Shown here in pieces: positions 49,995 to 60,752 of a stretch of 64,000 nucleotides of DNA. Origin of the DNA: Pterois miles (taxonomy: Eukaryota > Chordata > Actinopteri > Perciformes > Scorpaenidae); NCBI GenBank assembly GCA_947000775.1, contig CAMQGK010000604.1:7742501-7806500 (forward strand), written 5' to 3'. Position numbers and translations under genes: made by a program. Position 1 is the stretch's first letter; every line of letters starts with the position of its first letter. The notes under the pieces were generated by a model. It worked only from the letters and a program-made list of their open reading frames with translations, was not told the origin of the DNA and searched no databases.

Positions 49995-52110
49995 TTTGTA
50001 ATTACAGCAGCAAAGTCGTTACACATCTCCAAGCAGCCTCAATAGACATGATTTCCTTGTTTCCATTGACCCAACCCAACGTGACTACAAGGCTCGCCGG
50101 TGAACTACTTATCTAGTGATACACTACATATCCTCCATTCTTCTAGCCTGTGAACCTCATACCAAATACCAGAAAATGTTGAGCATGTAGATGACTGTAC
50201 TAAAGGTGACCTTTCCCCTAGAGGCCAAGTTACTGATTGAAATGGCGAGACATGCAGATGCTTATTGAAAAGGAAGTGGTAGAGTGGCAGAGCCTTTCAT
50301 CCTTTCATTTTACATTGCATGAAAAGTCAGAGTTGGCAACAGGCTGGGGAAATAATCCCAAATGTCCTTCTCTTGAGCCATATAAAGCTCTTCTTGGGAG
50401 ATCCTGAGGTGTTCCTGAGCAAGATAAGATATATGTTATTTAAAGCATGCTCAGCACCAGGGTCTGCACCCAGCTGGACATACCAGCAATACCTCCACAG
50501 GGAGATGTACCGATCAGATGCCTGACTCGCCTCTGCTGGCTCCTTTCAAAATGAAGGAGTAACAGTTCTAGTCTGAGTGTTGGAATATCTCAGTGCCTGG
50601 CTCTAGGTATCTGGCACATGTGCCAAGTTCATGGCCACACAGTAGGTGAGGGTGAGAACATAGAGAGACGAGTCATTTTGTATCAGTCAGTGCCCTCTCC
50701 AGGACACCACCAAGAGACTCCAATTAGGCTGGATACTCCAAGATGCCCCCCCCCATACCTCTCACCTTAGGCATCTGTGGAAAACGACAGAAAATATCCC
50801 CTATCTGGGAATTTGGTTCCTCATCACATTAGCTGCTCAATCTGCCCTGGTTCCAGCTCCTTCCCAACAGGGAAATGATATTCCGAAGCCGAGGATCAGT
50901 CTTCCAAGGGTCCCACCTGTTGCCCAACTGGCATATAACGCAACACAGATCCTCGCAGGAAGGAGCCCACATGGGGACCCTGCATTGTTTTGAGCATGAC
51001 CAGGTCCAGCCACTAAGGTCAGGCTCCCTTTACAGGCCTGTCTACAAGAGGGGGCCCCAGCTTCCCGATTCCAGGCAAGGTTGCTCACTCGCGTCCAAGG
51101 GGTCTTGGAATTGCATTGTCTGGTCTCTTTCCTGGCATATTTTTTTTCTCAGGAGACCCCTCCAGGTGCTACCTCTCCTTGACAACACAGCTGCTTGGGT
51201 TGCACAAACCCCTCCAAGAAAAGGTGGCAATTTATGGAAAGTGGTTCTGTAAAATTCTCATAAACTGCATGAAAAATATTTTTCACTCAAGGGTACACTT
51301 ACAGGATGTTATGGAGTTATATTTCTATTCATACTGAAATGTTAATTTCGGTATTTTAAACGAAAATCAAGGATTTCACATTCATTTTTACATCTCGTTC
51401 TCTTGTATGTGTAATATGGTGGCTGCCTGAAGTGATACGTTAAGTGATATTTGCTTGGCCTTTGCGTCCAAAATATAAGTGTGAACTCTCTCTGAGGTGA
51501 TAGAACAGGCCAGAGTGACACCTAATAGATCAGGTCTTTACAACCCCCAGTTTAGAGATACTTAGGAAACCTGCTTTGGCCAGAAGTCGCTCTCTCTCAG
51601 GTCTGCAGCCATGACCTCCACAGGGGAGCTTGTTATTAGGGCCCATATAAACTTTTGAAGTAGTGCGTCCAAGGAAAGGGCTGGTATGTAAGGCAATAAA
51701 TTGTGACTTTAAATACAAACACAAAAAGTGAAAGAGTGCATGACCCCTGACACAGAGATGACTACTTCTGAGCAGTTATGTCTTCTGTTTTTCTCCCCTT
51801 GGATGGATACCTGCCAGCCATAACTTAGTGTTTCCCACTGGTACACTGAATGAGAAAGAAAACTAAAGGGCTTCTTTGAAGTTTTTTTTTATTACTTGAG
51901 TCAATAAATCCATTATTAAGTGTAGCTAAATGAAAGTACTAATTAATTGTGACATTTGAAATGATAGGGAAGAAATTCTTCAAAGCATCTTAACCAAACA
52001 AAGCTTAATGTGAGTGATTATGAGATCTGTAACAAGCACAAACCTATTTAAGTGCGAGGTGTTTCTTGGAAAAGGCAGAGAGGTTGTAGTAAGTTCTGCT
52101 AGAGTGCGTG
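49995..52110. other. Upstream flank of fgf7 with an unexplained GC-rich stretch (50640-51230)
   Basis: The 50640-51230 block is richer in C and G than its surroundings, has a C9 run near 50748 and is open in overlapping frames on both strands. It could be a decayed retroelement, but I see no reverse transcriptase or integrase motif. Confidence 0.35.
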
Positions 52111-52113
52111 TGC

Positions 52114-52139
52114 ATGCAAATGTTCTTAAAGTATTTAAG
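52114..52139 (+). promoter_or_regulatory. Candidate fgf7 promoter: octamer plus TATA-like box
   Basis: A perfect POU octamer ATGCAAAT (52114-52121) lies just upstream of TATTTAAG (52132-52139). Initiation about 25-30 bp downstream would start the non-coding exon ending at 52530. This is a sequence match only. Confidence 0.4.
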
Positions 52140-52164
52140 AGGGCATACCAAAGAGAGCCTGCTA

Positions 52165-52530
52165 TTCTAAGAGTTTATAGCTCCCTCTCATGTCCGGTGG
52201 GTGAGTGACAGCGGGAGGCAGGCAGAGGGTGTTTCTCCACTGCATCTGGGCCAGGGACAGCTGACTGGTTGGGATCTAATTGCTCTCAAGTGAGGTCAGC
52301 AGGAGGCATTTATCTAAGCAGAGTGCACAGCGACAGTGGAAGATGCACAGAGTCAGCCTGCCAGAATCAGGGAGACATCCATGGGAACTGACAGAAGCTC
52401 CCAGCTCTCGTTTAGCTTTATTGCAGTACTGGACTTGGTTTACAACTGAGACGACAGCTTTAGATCTACAGAGTCTTCAAATTAAAACTCTCCCTGAGAG
52501 GCAACACACCTCTGACAACTCAGAGCACAT
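52165..52530 (+). other. fgf7: Probable non-coding first exon of fgf7
   Basis: The segment ends in a consensus donor, CAT then GTAAGT at 52531. A strong acceptor (pyrimidine tract, then TTTTATAG) ends at 52920, so exon 2 would start at 52921 and carry 361 nt of 5'UTR before the ATG. The 5' limit is guessed from the TATA-like box upstream. A uORF at 52280 runs through the donor, so its length after splicing would differ. Confidence 0.5.
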
Positions 52531-52548
52531 GTAAGTCATTGAACTACA

Positions 52549-52573
52549 TTTTCTTTTCTTTTCTTTTCTTTTA
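52549..52573. repeat. (TTTTC)n microsatellite in the fgf7 5'UTR intron
   Basis: About five TTTTC/TTCTT units just downstream of the presumed non-coding exon donor. Confidence 0.85.
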
Positions 52574-53281
52574 AGAAAAGCAGCATAGTTTGTTTGTGTG
52601 AAATTATGTATGTATTATGTGTGTAGGACATAACAGACCATAGATTTATGAAGCAATTCAACAGCATTGCTGTAATATTTCACTGTTGACAGGGGGGATA
52701 TGCCTGTCAAAGTACACCATATAAATTTTGATTTACTGCTAGGAACTGTACAAAGCATATTTGCACGAACACAGAAAACTAGAAGCTCTTTGAAAGGTGT
52801 TTGAGCTCTACTAAAGAACTGGATGAATCTAAGTAATCATTTGATCTGTTTTTTTAAGTCTGTAAGTCTTTTTCCAACTGCATTAGCTTGAATCAGACTG
52901 GTTTTCTTTTATTTTTATAGTGACATCTTGCATAACATTTCCTGGGCTGGATTATGATGTCCCCTGATGGACTATTGTCTCAAGAGGATGGAGCAGTAAA
53001 CGCAGACCATCACTGAGGACTAAAGAGAGACATCATCTCATTAAACCGTCACCTGTCTTCTTCAGACTACTCTCCAGTTTCAGCCAACCCCAACTAGCCT
53101 CATTAAGTCTCGTCCACAACCACCCCTTCTCGACGTCCCACTATTAGCCCTGCTGCAGGAACAGGGACCCGGAGGTCACAACGCACAAGTCAGGGATCAG
53201 GGAGATCGCTGGGCTGAGGGATAGTGCACAGATCTCACATTTAAGTATGTTGTTCATTGATCCCCACTGCATTGTATTATA

Positions 53282-53567
53282 ATGCGCAAATGGATGCTGA
53301 CATGGAACCTTCAAAATCTGTTCTCGGGACTGTACCTGCACGCAATCTTCTTGTTCGGCAGCGTGTGTGTGGTCTACAGTGACTGCTCTCCAGAGCAACT
53401 TGCCGCCATCATGAACTGCTCCAAACATGAGCGCCACACCAGGAACTACGACTACATGGAGGGAGGAGATGTGCGCATCCGACAGCTGTTCAGCCGCACA
53501 CAGTGGTTCCTAACAATTGATGATTATGGCAACATCACCGGGACTCAAGATCCCACCAACTGCTACA
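53282..53567 (+). CDS. fgf7: fgf7 coding exon 1 (residues 1-95 plus one base)
   Basis: Holds the signal peptide, the variable N-terminus and the first trefoil strands through DPTNCY. The donor is GTAAGG. The ATG is chosen because it gives a correctly sized signal peptide that aligns with the mammalian start. Confidence 0.95.
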
Positions 53568-56500
53568 GTAAGGATGACTCTTTTTGTCTGATTATAAAAC
53601 CAGCGGTTCATGATGACAAAAAAAACTAGATCTGTCCTCAACCAAAGAAAATTTTGGTCAGCTAACAGCTAATCAATCAGTCGATTAAAAGCACCATTTT
53701 AAATCTTGAGTTTACCAGAAATGTGCTCATACTAGGGCTGGGTGATCCAGAGAAAATCAAATATCGCAATATTTTTGACCAAATGCCTTGATATCGATAA
53801 TGCCATGATATTATAGGGTTGACTATTGGTGCTTTTACAAAATATTTACACAAGATTTTTGATAAATAATGATCAGTAATGTTGATATAATGACTAAATG
53901 GGAAAAGCCAAATAGTAGAATGGCTAGAACAGTCTGGTAAGTTCAGAAAATTAACTTAAAATTAGCTTTTAAAACCAGGAAACGATGACATTTGTGCCAA
54001 TTCATGATGCTGATATCCAAAATCTAAGATGATATCTAGTCTCATATCACTATATTGATTTTATATCGATATATTGCCCAGACCGAGATCATATGTTTCT
54101 TGAAAATAAGTCATTCTGCATACAAAAAACATTAAAATGTCTGCACGAAAGAAATCTTAGTTGACCAAGATCAAAACAACGGATTGGTCAACTAATAAAA
54201 CTAAGAGGGGGGCAACCCTTAACTTTGTCCTCGAATTTAAAATGTTATGATTCTGCCATTTAGTTGTGAGATCTTTCCACTGAGTCAGTGGAGAACCTTT
54301 GGCCTGTCAAAGTGACAGAAGCACGTGGGAGGTGTTATTGTACAGAGTTCTCTGCAGTGTAATCACAGTGTTAATGGGTCATGTGTCTCCGTTAGAGCAG
54401 CCAAAGTGACAGAGGTAAAATGAAGCAGGTGGGGCTTTGGCTTGTTAAACCATAACACCATCTAAACACAGGCTGTAATGAAGTAAACTGAAGGGTATTG
54501 GAGCCTGATGGGTGCCAGCCCCCTGTGACCTCGGACTCACTCCGCCACACACACTTGTTCAGCCTGATTTACTCTTCCAGAAACTTACAGTGTCAAAATG
54601 AAATCTTGGGACAAAGAATTGGCATGAATATTAGATATGGAAAAATGTATGATAGTCACCTTCTGATGAACCTGATATCTCACACAAAGACAGCCACCAT
54701 AGTGTGCCCAGCCAAAATTACTGAGTCAAACAATCCAAAGCAAAATTTGTCAAATAGGCATGCCAGTTCACTAGTGGGTGACTCATTGTACTTGACAGCC
54801 ACGGCAATTGTAATTTAATACGGTAAATAGCTAAAATTATTGCATTAGAGCCCATGTTTACCACTAGAAGTCTCTGTCACGGTGTGGATGTTTTAAGTAG
54901 TTATCATTTCCTCGTATCTGACAGTGTGGCTGTGGCTGGAATGTTGGCTTGACAGGGAAATGCCTCAAAGTGGATGGAAAAGACGCTTGTGCAACAATTG
55001 GCAACGAAAGACAGAAAAATTGATACACCCACATGTGGTTGACAATCACAGGCTAAAAGCACACAAAGATTTAACCAAGAAGCCTGTGAAGAGACCAGCA
55101 TGGAGCAGATAGATATGTAATAAATCAGAGTCATACTTTTTAGCTGCAGTGAACAGGATGTCCTGATTGCATGAACGTTTTTGTTTTTTTTTTTGTCTGC
55201 TTTACAAAAAAGAAGACACTAAAATGAGAAACTTGGGGCTGCATTACTTTTGGCGTCCACATTTTGTGAGCCTCTGCAACAAAAATATAGGCTTACATGG
55301 ATTTTGTTATGTTTGACACGATTATATCCGCAATGTATAGAGAGCTAAAATGTCTAACATTGATACTGGGAATCACAGAATAAACAGTTGTGCTGTAGAA
55401 ATGTTTCTAAAAGAAATAGATGTGCGTTCTGCAGCAGTCTCCAGGAAAATGTTTGTTCTGTATGTGTAAACAAATCCTGAAAAGCAAACAAACACATGTT
55501 GCATATAAGATAACAATTAGATTTACAAACAAAATAGTAAATGGTAATTACTAACACATGGAGGTTTGTGTCTAAAAGAAGAAGGACGTGGCATGGCTTA
55601 CTAGCTGAGTTTAACAAAATATGATGATATCAATAAAAAGTTATGCTAAGCTGCAGCAAAGAGCAGATAAACAACTTCTAAGTCGGCAATCAACAACTGC
55701 TGAGCCACAGCAACTGGAAACTGGGTAGTAGAGCACTAGTACATTTAGCCCAGCCTCACATATTGTGACATAACAGACCTGCTGTCAGGTTCAGCCAAAT
55801 AATTATAACACAGATATAGTTTAGTTATAGTTATATATTAGTATTCTACACCTGCTATTAAGGGGAGCACCACCCAAATTAATAATTGTAATATGCTGTA
55901 TCTATGGCCTAGTAAAGTTCAATCAATATTTGTAATCATGAGCTACTCTCAAAGCCAGAAACCAGAGAAGTACATCTCAAACTTATATATAGAGTGTGGA
56001 GCTACTCCATAGACAATGTACTTTAACCAAATGAACTTTATTCTACTGTAGTGTTGTCAGCTGGGAGACAGAAAATGTCCCCATATACTCAGATCATTGT
56101 CATCTAGGACATCTCTCTCCATTCACAGTCTATAGAGCAGCTCCACACATTTTGGACTGTCTCAGGAGGAATGCATGAATTTTGAAACTGGGCGTAGTTC
56201 CCCTTTAAATTCATTGTAATTTGATAAATGCCAAACTGAAATACAGATATATAATGTAGTTAGAGATACAGTTGTAGTTTCAGTGCTGATATGGATTCGT
56301 AAAGTGAATTAAACTCATTCAGATTCATTTGTGAGACATTACACGTTGCCAAGGCATTTAGTATGAAGGAGTAAATATTAATCTAAACATCAGAACATCC
56401 ACACCAGCGAATGTAAATAACGGATTCAAATTCAGAGAAGGCAGGATTAGGGATTACCCACAAGTTATTTTACTTAGCCAGAGGCTGGACCAGCGAGTGA

Positions 56501-58793
56501 TGACAAATCTGTTCAAGCTGAGGATAGCCTGTCTGCGTAGGAGCCAAAATGTTAACAATATGTGTGCATGTGTGTGGAAATGTGCTCCATGTTTCCGCAG
56601 TAGACCAAATAACTGTAGCTGTTACATGTAATATTATGGGAATAGCGCTTCCACGCTTCTTAACAACCATGAAAACACACTACGCACGAAGCACTTGTGA
56701 AATCCCTACTTAAGAAATAAACATGCAGTTGCATCTACAGTTACCACCACCAATGTGTAGTTTATTAGTAATATAAGTAATGGTCAGCTGACTTTGTATA
56801 CGGAGATTACAAATGAAGATGTAACTGCTGATCTTCATAATAAATACATGAGACTAGGAAAGCAGGGTTAAGTAAGTGTGAGCGTGCCATTAAAGGGTGG
56901 TAATATTAAGTCAGATATCAAGTGCAGGCCGAGCACAAACAACATTCCAACACTGGGACGCTGCCATCTGTTTGTGATCTAACAAACACTAGAAGGCAGC
57001 ATGCTCAGTGTCAGTCTGAACAGCTTTAATAGAGTCCTTCAACCTTTTTTCTCTGCTTGTCAAATGAAAGAATTTCTGCAATATGTGAACACCAACAACA
57101 TGCTTTTGATAATATTTACAAATCTATCATCTGGACCTTGTTGCTGTTCTGGAAATGCATATTTTTGTGTTCATCTTGATTTTACTGTAACAAGTTTTGG
57201 ACTTTTGAGTTCATGTTTTATGATTCACCGTATCTGTAATAATAACATCATAACACAAAACAATGACAAATATTATCCAGAAACCCTCACAGGTTCTGCA
57301 TTTAGCATAAAAATATGCTCAAATCATAACATGGCAAACTGCAGCCCAACAAGCAACAACAGCTGTCAGGGTGATGACTTGACTATGACTATGATTGCAT
57401 TTGATTATCATAAAGTGGACATGTCTGTGAAGAGGAGGCTCGTGGGTACCCACAGAACCCATTTTCACTCACATATCTGGAGGTCAGAGGTCAAGGGACC
57501 CCTTTGAAGACAAGCATGTCAGTTTTTCCTTGCCAAAATTTAGCATAAGCTTGGAGTATTATTTGTCCTCCTTCATGACAAGTTTCTATGACATGGTTGG
57601 CACCAGTGGATTTTCTAGTTTCATATGATGCCAGTACCTTCACGCTAGGTTTAAAACTGAACCCGCCACAACATAAAAATCACAATGCACTGAAGAAATC
57701 AGTGGTGTTAAAACAACTTTGCATTAACATGTTATTATCACGTTAACTTTGACAGACCTATTATTAATATCATATTTCACGTCTGCCGACAGATCCCCCG
57801 AATTATTACACACTGGTCCTTTAAGACATTTATTATATTTAATTGCAAATACCAGCACGATTTGCTTCAACAAAATGTTTTGATTTCTAATCAAAATAAT
57901 GTCTCCAAAAATGTAGTCAAATGTACATTATCTACCACAAGTTGCATAAACAAGTCATAAGAAATCACAAACCAAAATAATTTGACACAAGTGTTTTTAC
58001 TCTCCCACAGATCTGAAGAGCAGGCCCAAAATGTAGCGTGCAAAGCTCATGCAAGGAGGTAGTTTTCTCAATCCCAGGAAAGAGAGGCCTAATCTGTCTC
58101 CCATATGTGCTGTGGCATAGGTTGTGGTTTGTGTAATGGCCACCCTGGCCAGTTAACAAGGCTTGAATAAAGCCAGAGAGACCACAGACTGATTAACCAC
58201 AGGAACTTCCATAATGAAGATGAATGTAGAGTGCAGTATTCAGAGCTGGTGTAGTGTCTTATCTGTGCCGTAACACATCTCACTTTCCTAATTGTGTTAA
58301 TGCCTGGCAGGTATCCTGGAGATCAGGACAGTGTCTGAGGGGGGCATACTGGCTATCAAAGGAGTCAAGAGTCAGTATTACATCTCTATGACCAAGGCTG
58401 GACAGCTGCAAGGCAAGGTAATATTTTTCCTCAGTGACACTATTTGCAGATCAGTCAAGCAGACATAGAACAACTACTGCAAAACATCCATTTGGAATAA
58501 TCAAGAACTGCCAGAAAAGCCAAACGCTGGCAGACTGTGTTGTATTAATGCTGTAACGTTTGTCTCATCCTTTACAGAGGATCTACAATGAAAACTGCAA
58601 CTTCAAGGAGGTTTTCCTAGAAAACTACTTCAACGCTTACTCCTCTGCAAAGTGGACTAAAAATGGCAAAGAAATGTTCATAGCCCTGTCTCAGAAGGGG
58701 AGGCCGATGCGAGGGAAGAAGACCAGGAGGGAGCATATAGCATCTCACTTCATCCCTATGAAGTGCAGGGAGGAGGAGAGGAGGGCGGACTGA
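53282..58793 (+). CDS. fgf7: Fibroblast growth factor 7 (KGF-type), complete, three coding exons
   Basis: Exons 53282-53567, 58311-58417 and 58578-58793 join in frame to 202 codons and a TGA stop. The three-coding-exon layout and the intron phases are those of FGF genes. Residues 1 to about 33 form a signal peptide with a hydrophobic core ([11 protein letters not shown]), so the protein is secreted. The conserved block [17 protein letters not shown] followed by [10 protein letters not shown] begins the beta-trefoil. [20 protein letters not shown] and the basic heparin-binding stretch [11 protein letters not shown] follow. FGF7 is a mesenchymal ligand for the IIIb form of FGFR2 on epithelia. 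Asn45 (NCS) is a glycosylation sequon shared with mammals; Asn84 (NIT) is an extra one. The C-terminus extends a few residues past the mammalian end with a charged tail [12 protein letters not shown]10 and FGF22 are the nearest alternatives, but the motif details and the cops2 linkage favour fgf7. Confidence 0.95.
53632..54222 (+). repeat. Dispersed repeat family C, copy 3, interrupted, in fgf7 intron 1
   Basis: The left half (53632-53732) and right half (54087-54222) are parts of one copy separated by another element. It begins only about 65 bp after the exon 1 donor. Confidence 0.7.
53733..54086 (+). mobile_element. hAT-like small element nested in family C copy 3
   Basis: The ends TAGGGCTGGGTGAT and ATATTGCCCAGACCGA are approximate inverted repeats. 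The flanks GCTCATAC and GATCATAT match at six of eight bases, as expected of an aged 8-bp hAT target duplication. About 354 bp, AT-rich, non-coding. Confidence 0.7.
54223..57239 (+). other. fgf7 intron 1, unique part
   Basis: About 3 kb of AT-rich intron between the nested repeats and family A copy 2. No alternative exon with good splice sites and conserved coding was seen. Confidence 0.5.
57240..57765 (+). repeat. Dispersed repeat family A, copy 2 (fgf7 intron 1)
   Basis: AACAATGACAAATATTATCC, CAGAAACCCTCACAGGTTCT and the TCATATGATGCCAGTACCTT segment match copies 1 and 3. The open frame 57001-57507 overlaps this repeat and is not a gene. Confidence 0.75.
58311..58417 (+). CDS. fgf7: fgf7 coding exon 2 (residues 96-131)
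   Basis: Completes Ser96, then [18 protein letters not shown] through TKAGQLQGK. The acceptor is GGCAG and the donor GTAATA. Confidence 0.95.
58578..58793 (+). CDS. fgf7: fgf7 coding exon 3 (residues 132-202 and stop)
   Basis: Encodes [18 protein letters not shown] through [15 protein letters not shown], including the heparin-binding basic loop. The acceptor is TTACAG. Confidence 0.95.
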   Translation, partial: RIYNENCNFKEVFLENYFNAYSSAKWTKNGKEMFIALSQKGRPMRGKKTRREHIASHFIPMKCREEERRAD

Positions 58794-58971
58794 CAAAAAC
58801 AGAGGACTAATGAGTCGCAACTTGTGTATGATTTCAGTCACATATTATATATGTTAACAGACACGTGTAAACTCATTACCATCACGCTCCACTCTCCTCC
58901 AGTTGTAGATTAGTTACATAATGCTCCATAACATGCTGTAGTTTTCATAGCAACAGATATCAGATGGGCAC

Positions 58972-58977
58972 ATTAAA
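58972..58977 (+). other. Candidate fgf7 poly(A) signal (ATTAAA)
   Basis: ATTAAA lies 179 bp after the fgf7 stop. No AATAAA occurs nearby downstream. Longer 3'UTRs are possible. Confidence 0.3.
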
Positions 58978-59644
58978 CTATTCCTAACATCCTCAAATAA
59001 GATGTTGAAACAAGGAAATATTTGAGATGGCTTCAACTGGTACACAAACTGTAAAGCCACTAAAGTCTACTCAGTGTTATTGTTATTTTGAGTTAAATAT
59101 TATATTTCCTTATAAAACAGTTAAGTGTTTTCTTATAAAACAGTAAAGTGTATTATGCACAGTCAGGACTGTATCCTTTTCCAAAGCTGATCGACACGCA
59201 GCCAGATGAGGAGACCTGTGTGATCAACAGAAAGGTCCAGAATGGAGATTTGACTTGACCAAGATGTGCTGAAGCAAGCTGGACTTGTGTTTTTTTTTTT
59301 TTGCTTTTTTTTGTTTTTTTACTGGTACAAGTGCTCAGAGCACACAAAACAGAGGCACGATAAACTACAATAGCATGTTCAGTAAAATTTGAGTATGTAG
59401 GACAATCTGTTTGTGGATGATCTGTCTGTCCTTCCTGCATTGAAGACCAGACTCTGGTCGAATACATTGTAGCTGCTCACTGATTCCCTCTTTATTATCA
59501 AGGTGTGATTTTGAACTGCTAAAATATTCTGCTGCTGCTGCTGCTGAAGATATCCAGATTAAAATACAAAAGTGAACAACATAATGAATGTGTATGCGAT
59601 GCAATCTCTTTCCATCAAAGTTAACAATCCAATACACATTTATT

Positions 59645-60255
59645 TTAGGGCTGCCAATCGATAAAAACATTTAATCGTGATCAATCGCAAATTAATCACA
59701 CATTTTTTATCCGTTTAATACGTCCATTAAAGGGAGATTTATCAAGTATTTAATACTCTTATCAGCATAGGAGAGGGCAAATATGCTGCTTTATGCAAAC
59801 ATATGTGTATATTTATTATTGGAAATAAATTAACAACTCAAAACAATGACAAATATTGTCCAGAAACCCTCACAGGTACTGCACTTAGCATAAAAAAAAA
59901 AAAAAATGCTCAAATCATAACATTGCAAACTCAAGCTGTCAGTGTGTCAGTGTGCTGACTTGACTATGACTTGCCCCAAACTGACTGTGATTATCATAAA
60001 GTGTCTGTAAAGGGGAGATTCAGATTCGTGGGTACCAAAATGTAAGTTTGGAGTGTTATGCGACCTCCTTCGCTAGTATGTCACAGTCGGTACCGATGGA
60101 TTCTTCAGATTTTCTAGTTTCATATGATACCAGTATCTTCACTCTGGCTTTAAAATTAAGCCTGCTACAACCTCTGAAATATCAACTGCATTAATGCGTT
60201 AAAAATACTGGTGACGTTAAAACAAATTTGCATTATTATTGTGTTACCGTTGACA
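59645..60255 (+). repeat. Dispersed repeat family A, copy 3 (3' of fgf7)
   Basis: Same orientation as copy 2. Begins GGGCTGCCAATCGATAAAA with TTAATCGTGATCAATCGC and includes the shared CAGAAACCCTCACAGGTACT. It carries an A run absent from copy 2. Confidence 0.75.
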
Positions 60256-60417
60256 TCCATCCATCCATCTGCAACTGATTATCCCATTCGGGGTCGCCTT
60301 TATAAGGAGATGTTACGACATTAGCATTTTTACTTAGACAAAAAATGTGTCAGGTCAATTTATTTTTTACCAACCTTATCCAATTCTTATTTCAACCTCA
60401 AAGGCCAACTCTCTCTG

Positions 60418-60752
60418 CTAGGGCTGCAACTACTGATTATGTTCACTGTCGATTAATCGATTAGTTGTTTGATCTAAAAAATGTCAGAAAATGGTGAATT
60501 ATGTCAATCAGTGTTTTCCAAAGCCCAAGATGACATCCTCATGTCCTGTTTTGTCTACAGCTCAAAGATATTCAGTTTACTGTCATAGAGGAGTAAAGAA
60601 ACCAGAAAATATTCACATTTAAGAAGCTGGAATCAGATAATTATGACTTTTTAGTCCTTAAAAATGACTGAAAATGGTTGATTGATTATCAAAGTAGTTG
60701 GCCTTTAATTTAATAGTTGACAACTAATCAGTTAATCGTTGCAGCTCTACTC
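60418..60752 (+). repeat. Dispersed repeat family B, copy 2
   Basis: TAGGGCTGCAACTACTGATT through CAGTTAATCGTTGCAGCTCT matches 45583-45862 over its whole length. The terminal inverted words AGGGCTGCAAC and GTTGCAGCTCT are clear. Confidence 0.75.

Noticed and set aside
57001..57507. 168-codon plus-strand open frame, the longest in the window
   Set aside because: Much of it overlaps dispersed repeat family A, it lies inside fgf7 intron 1, and the translation shows no domain or coding pattern.
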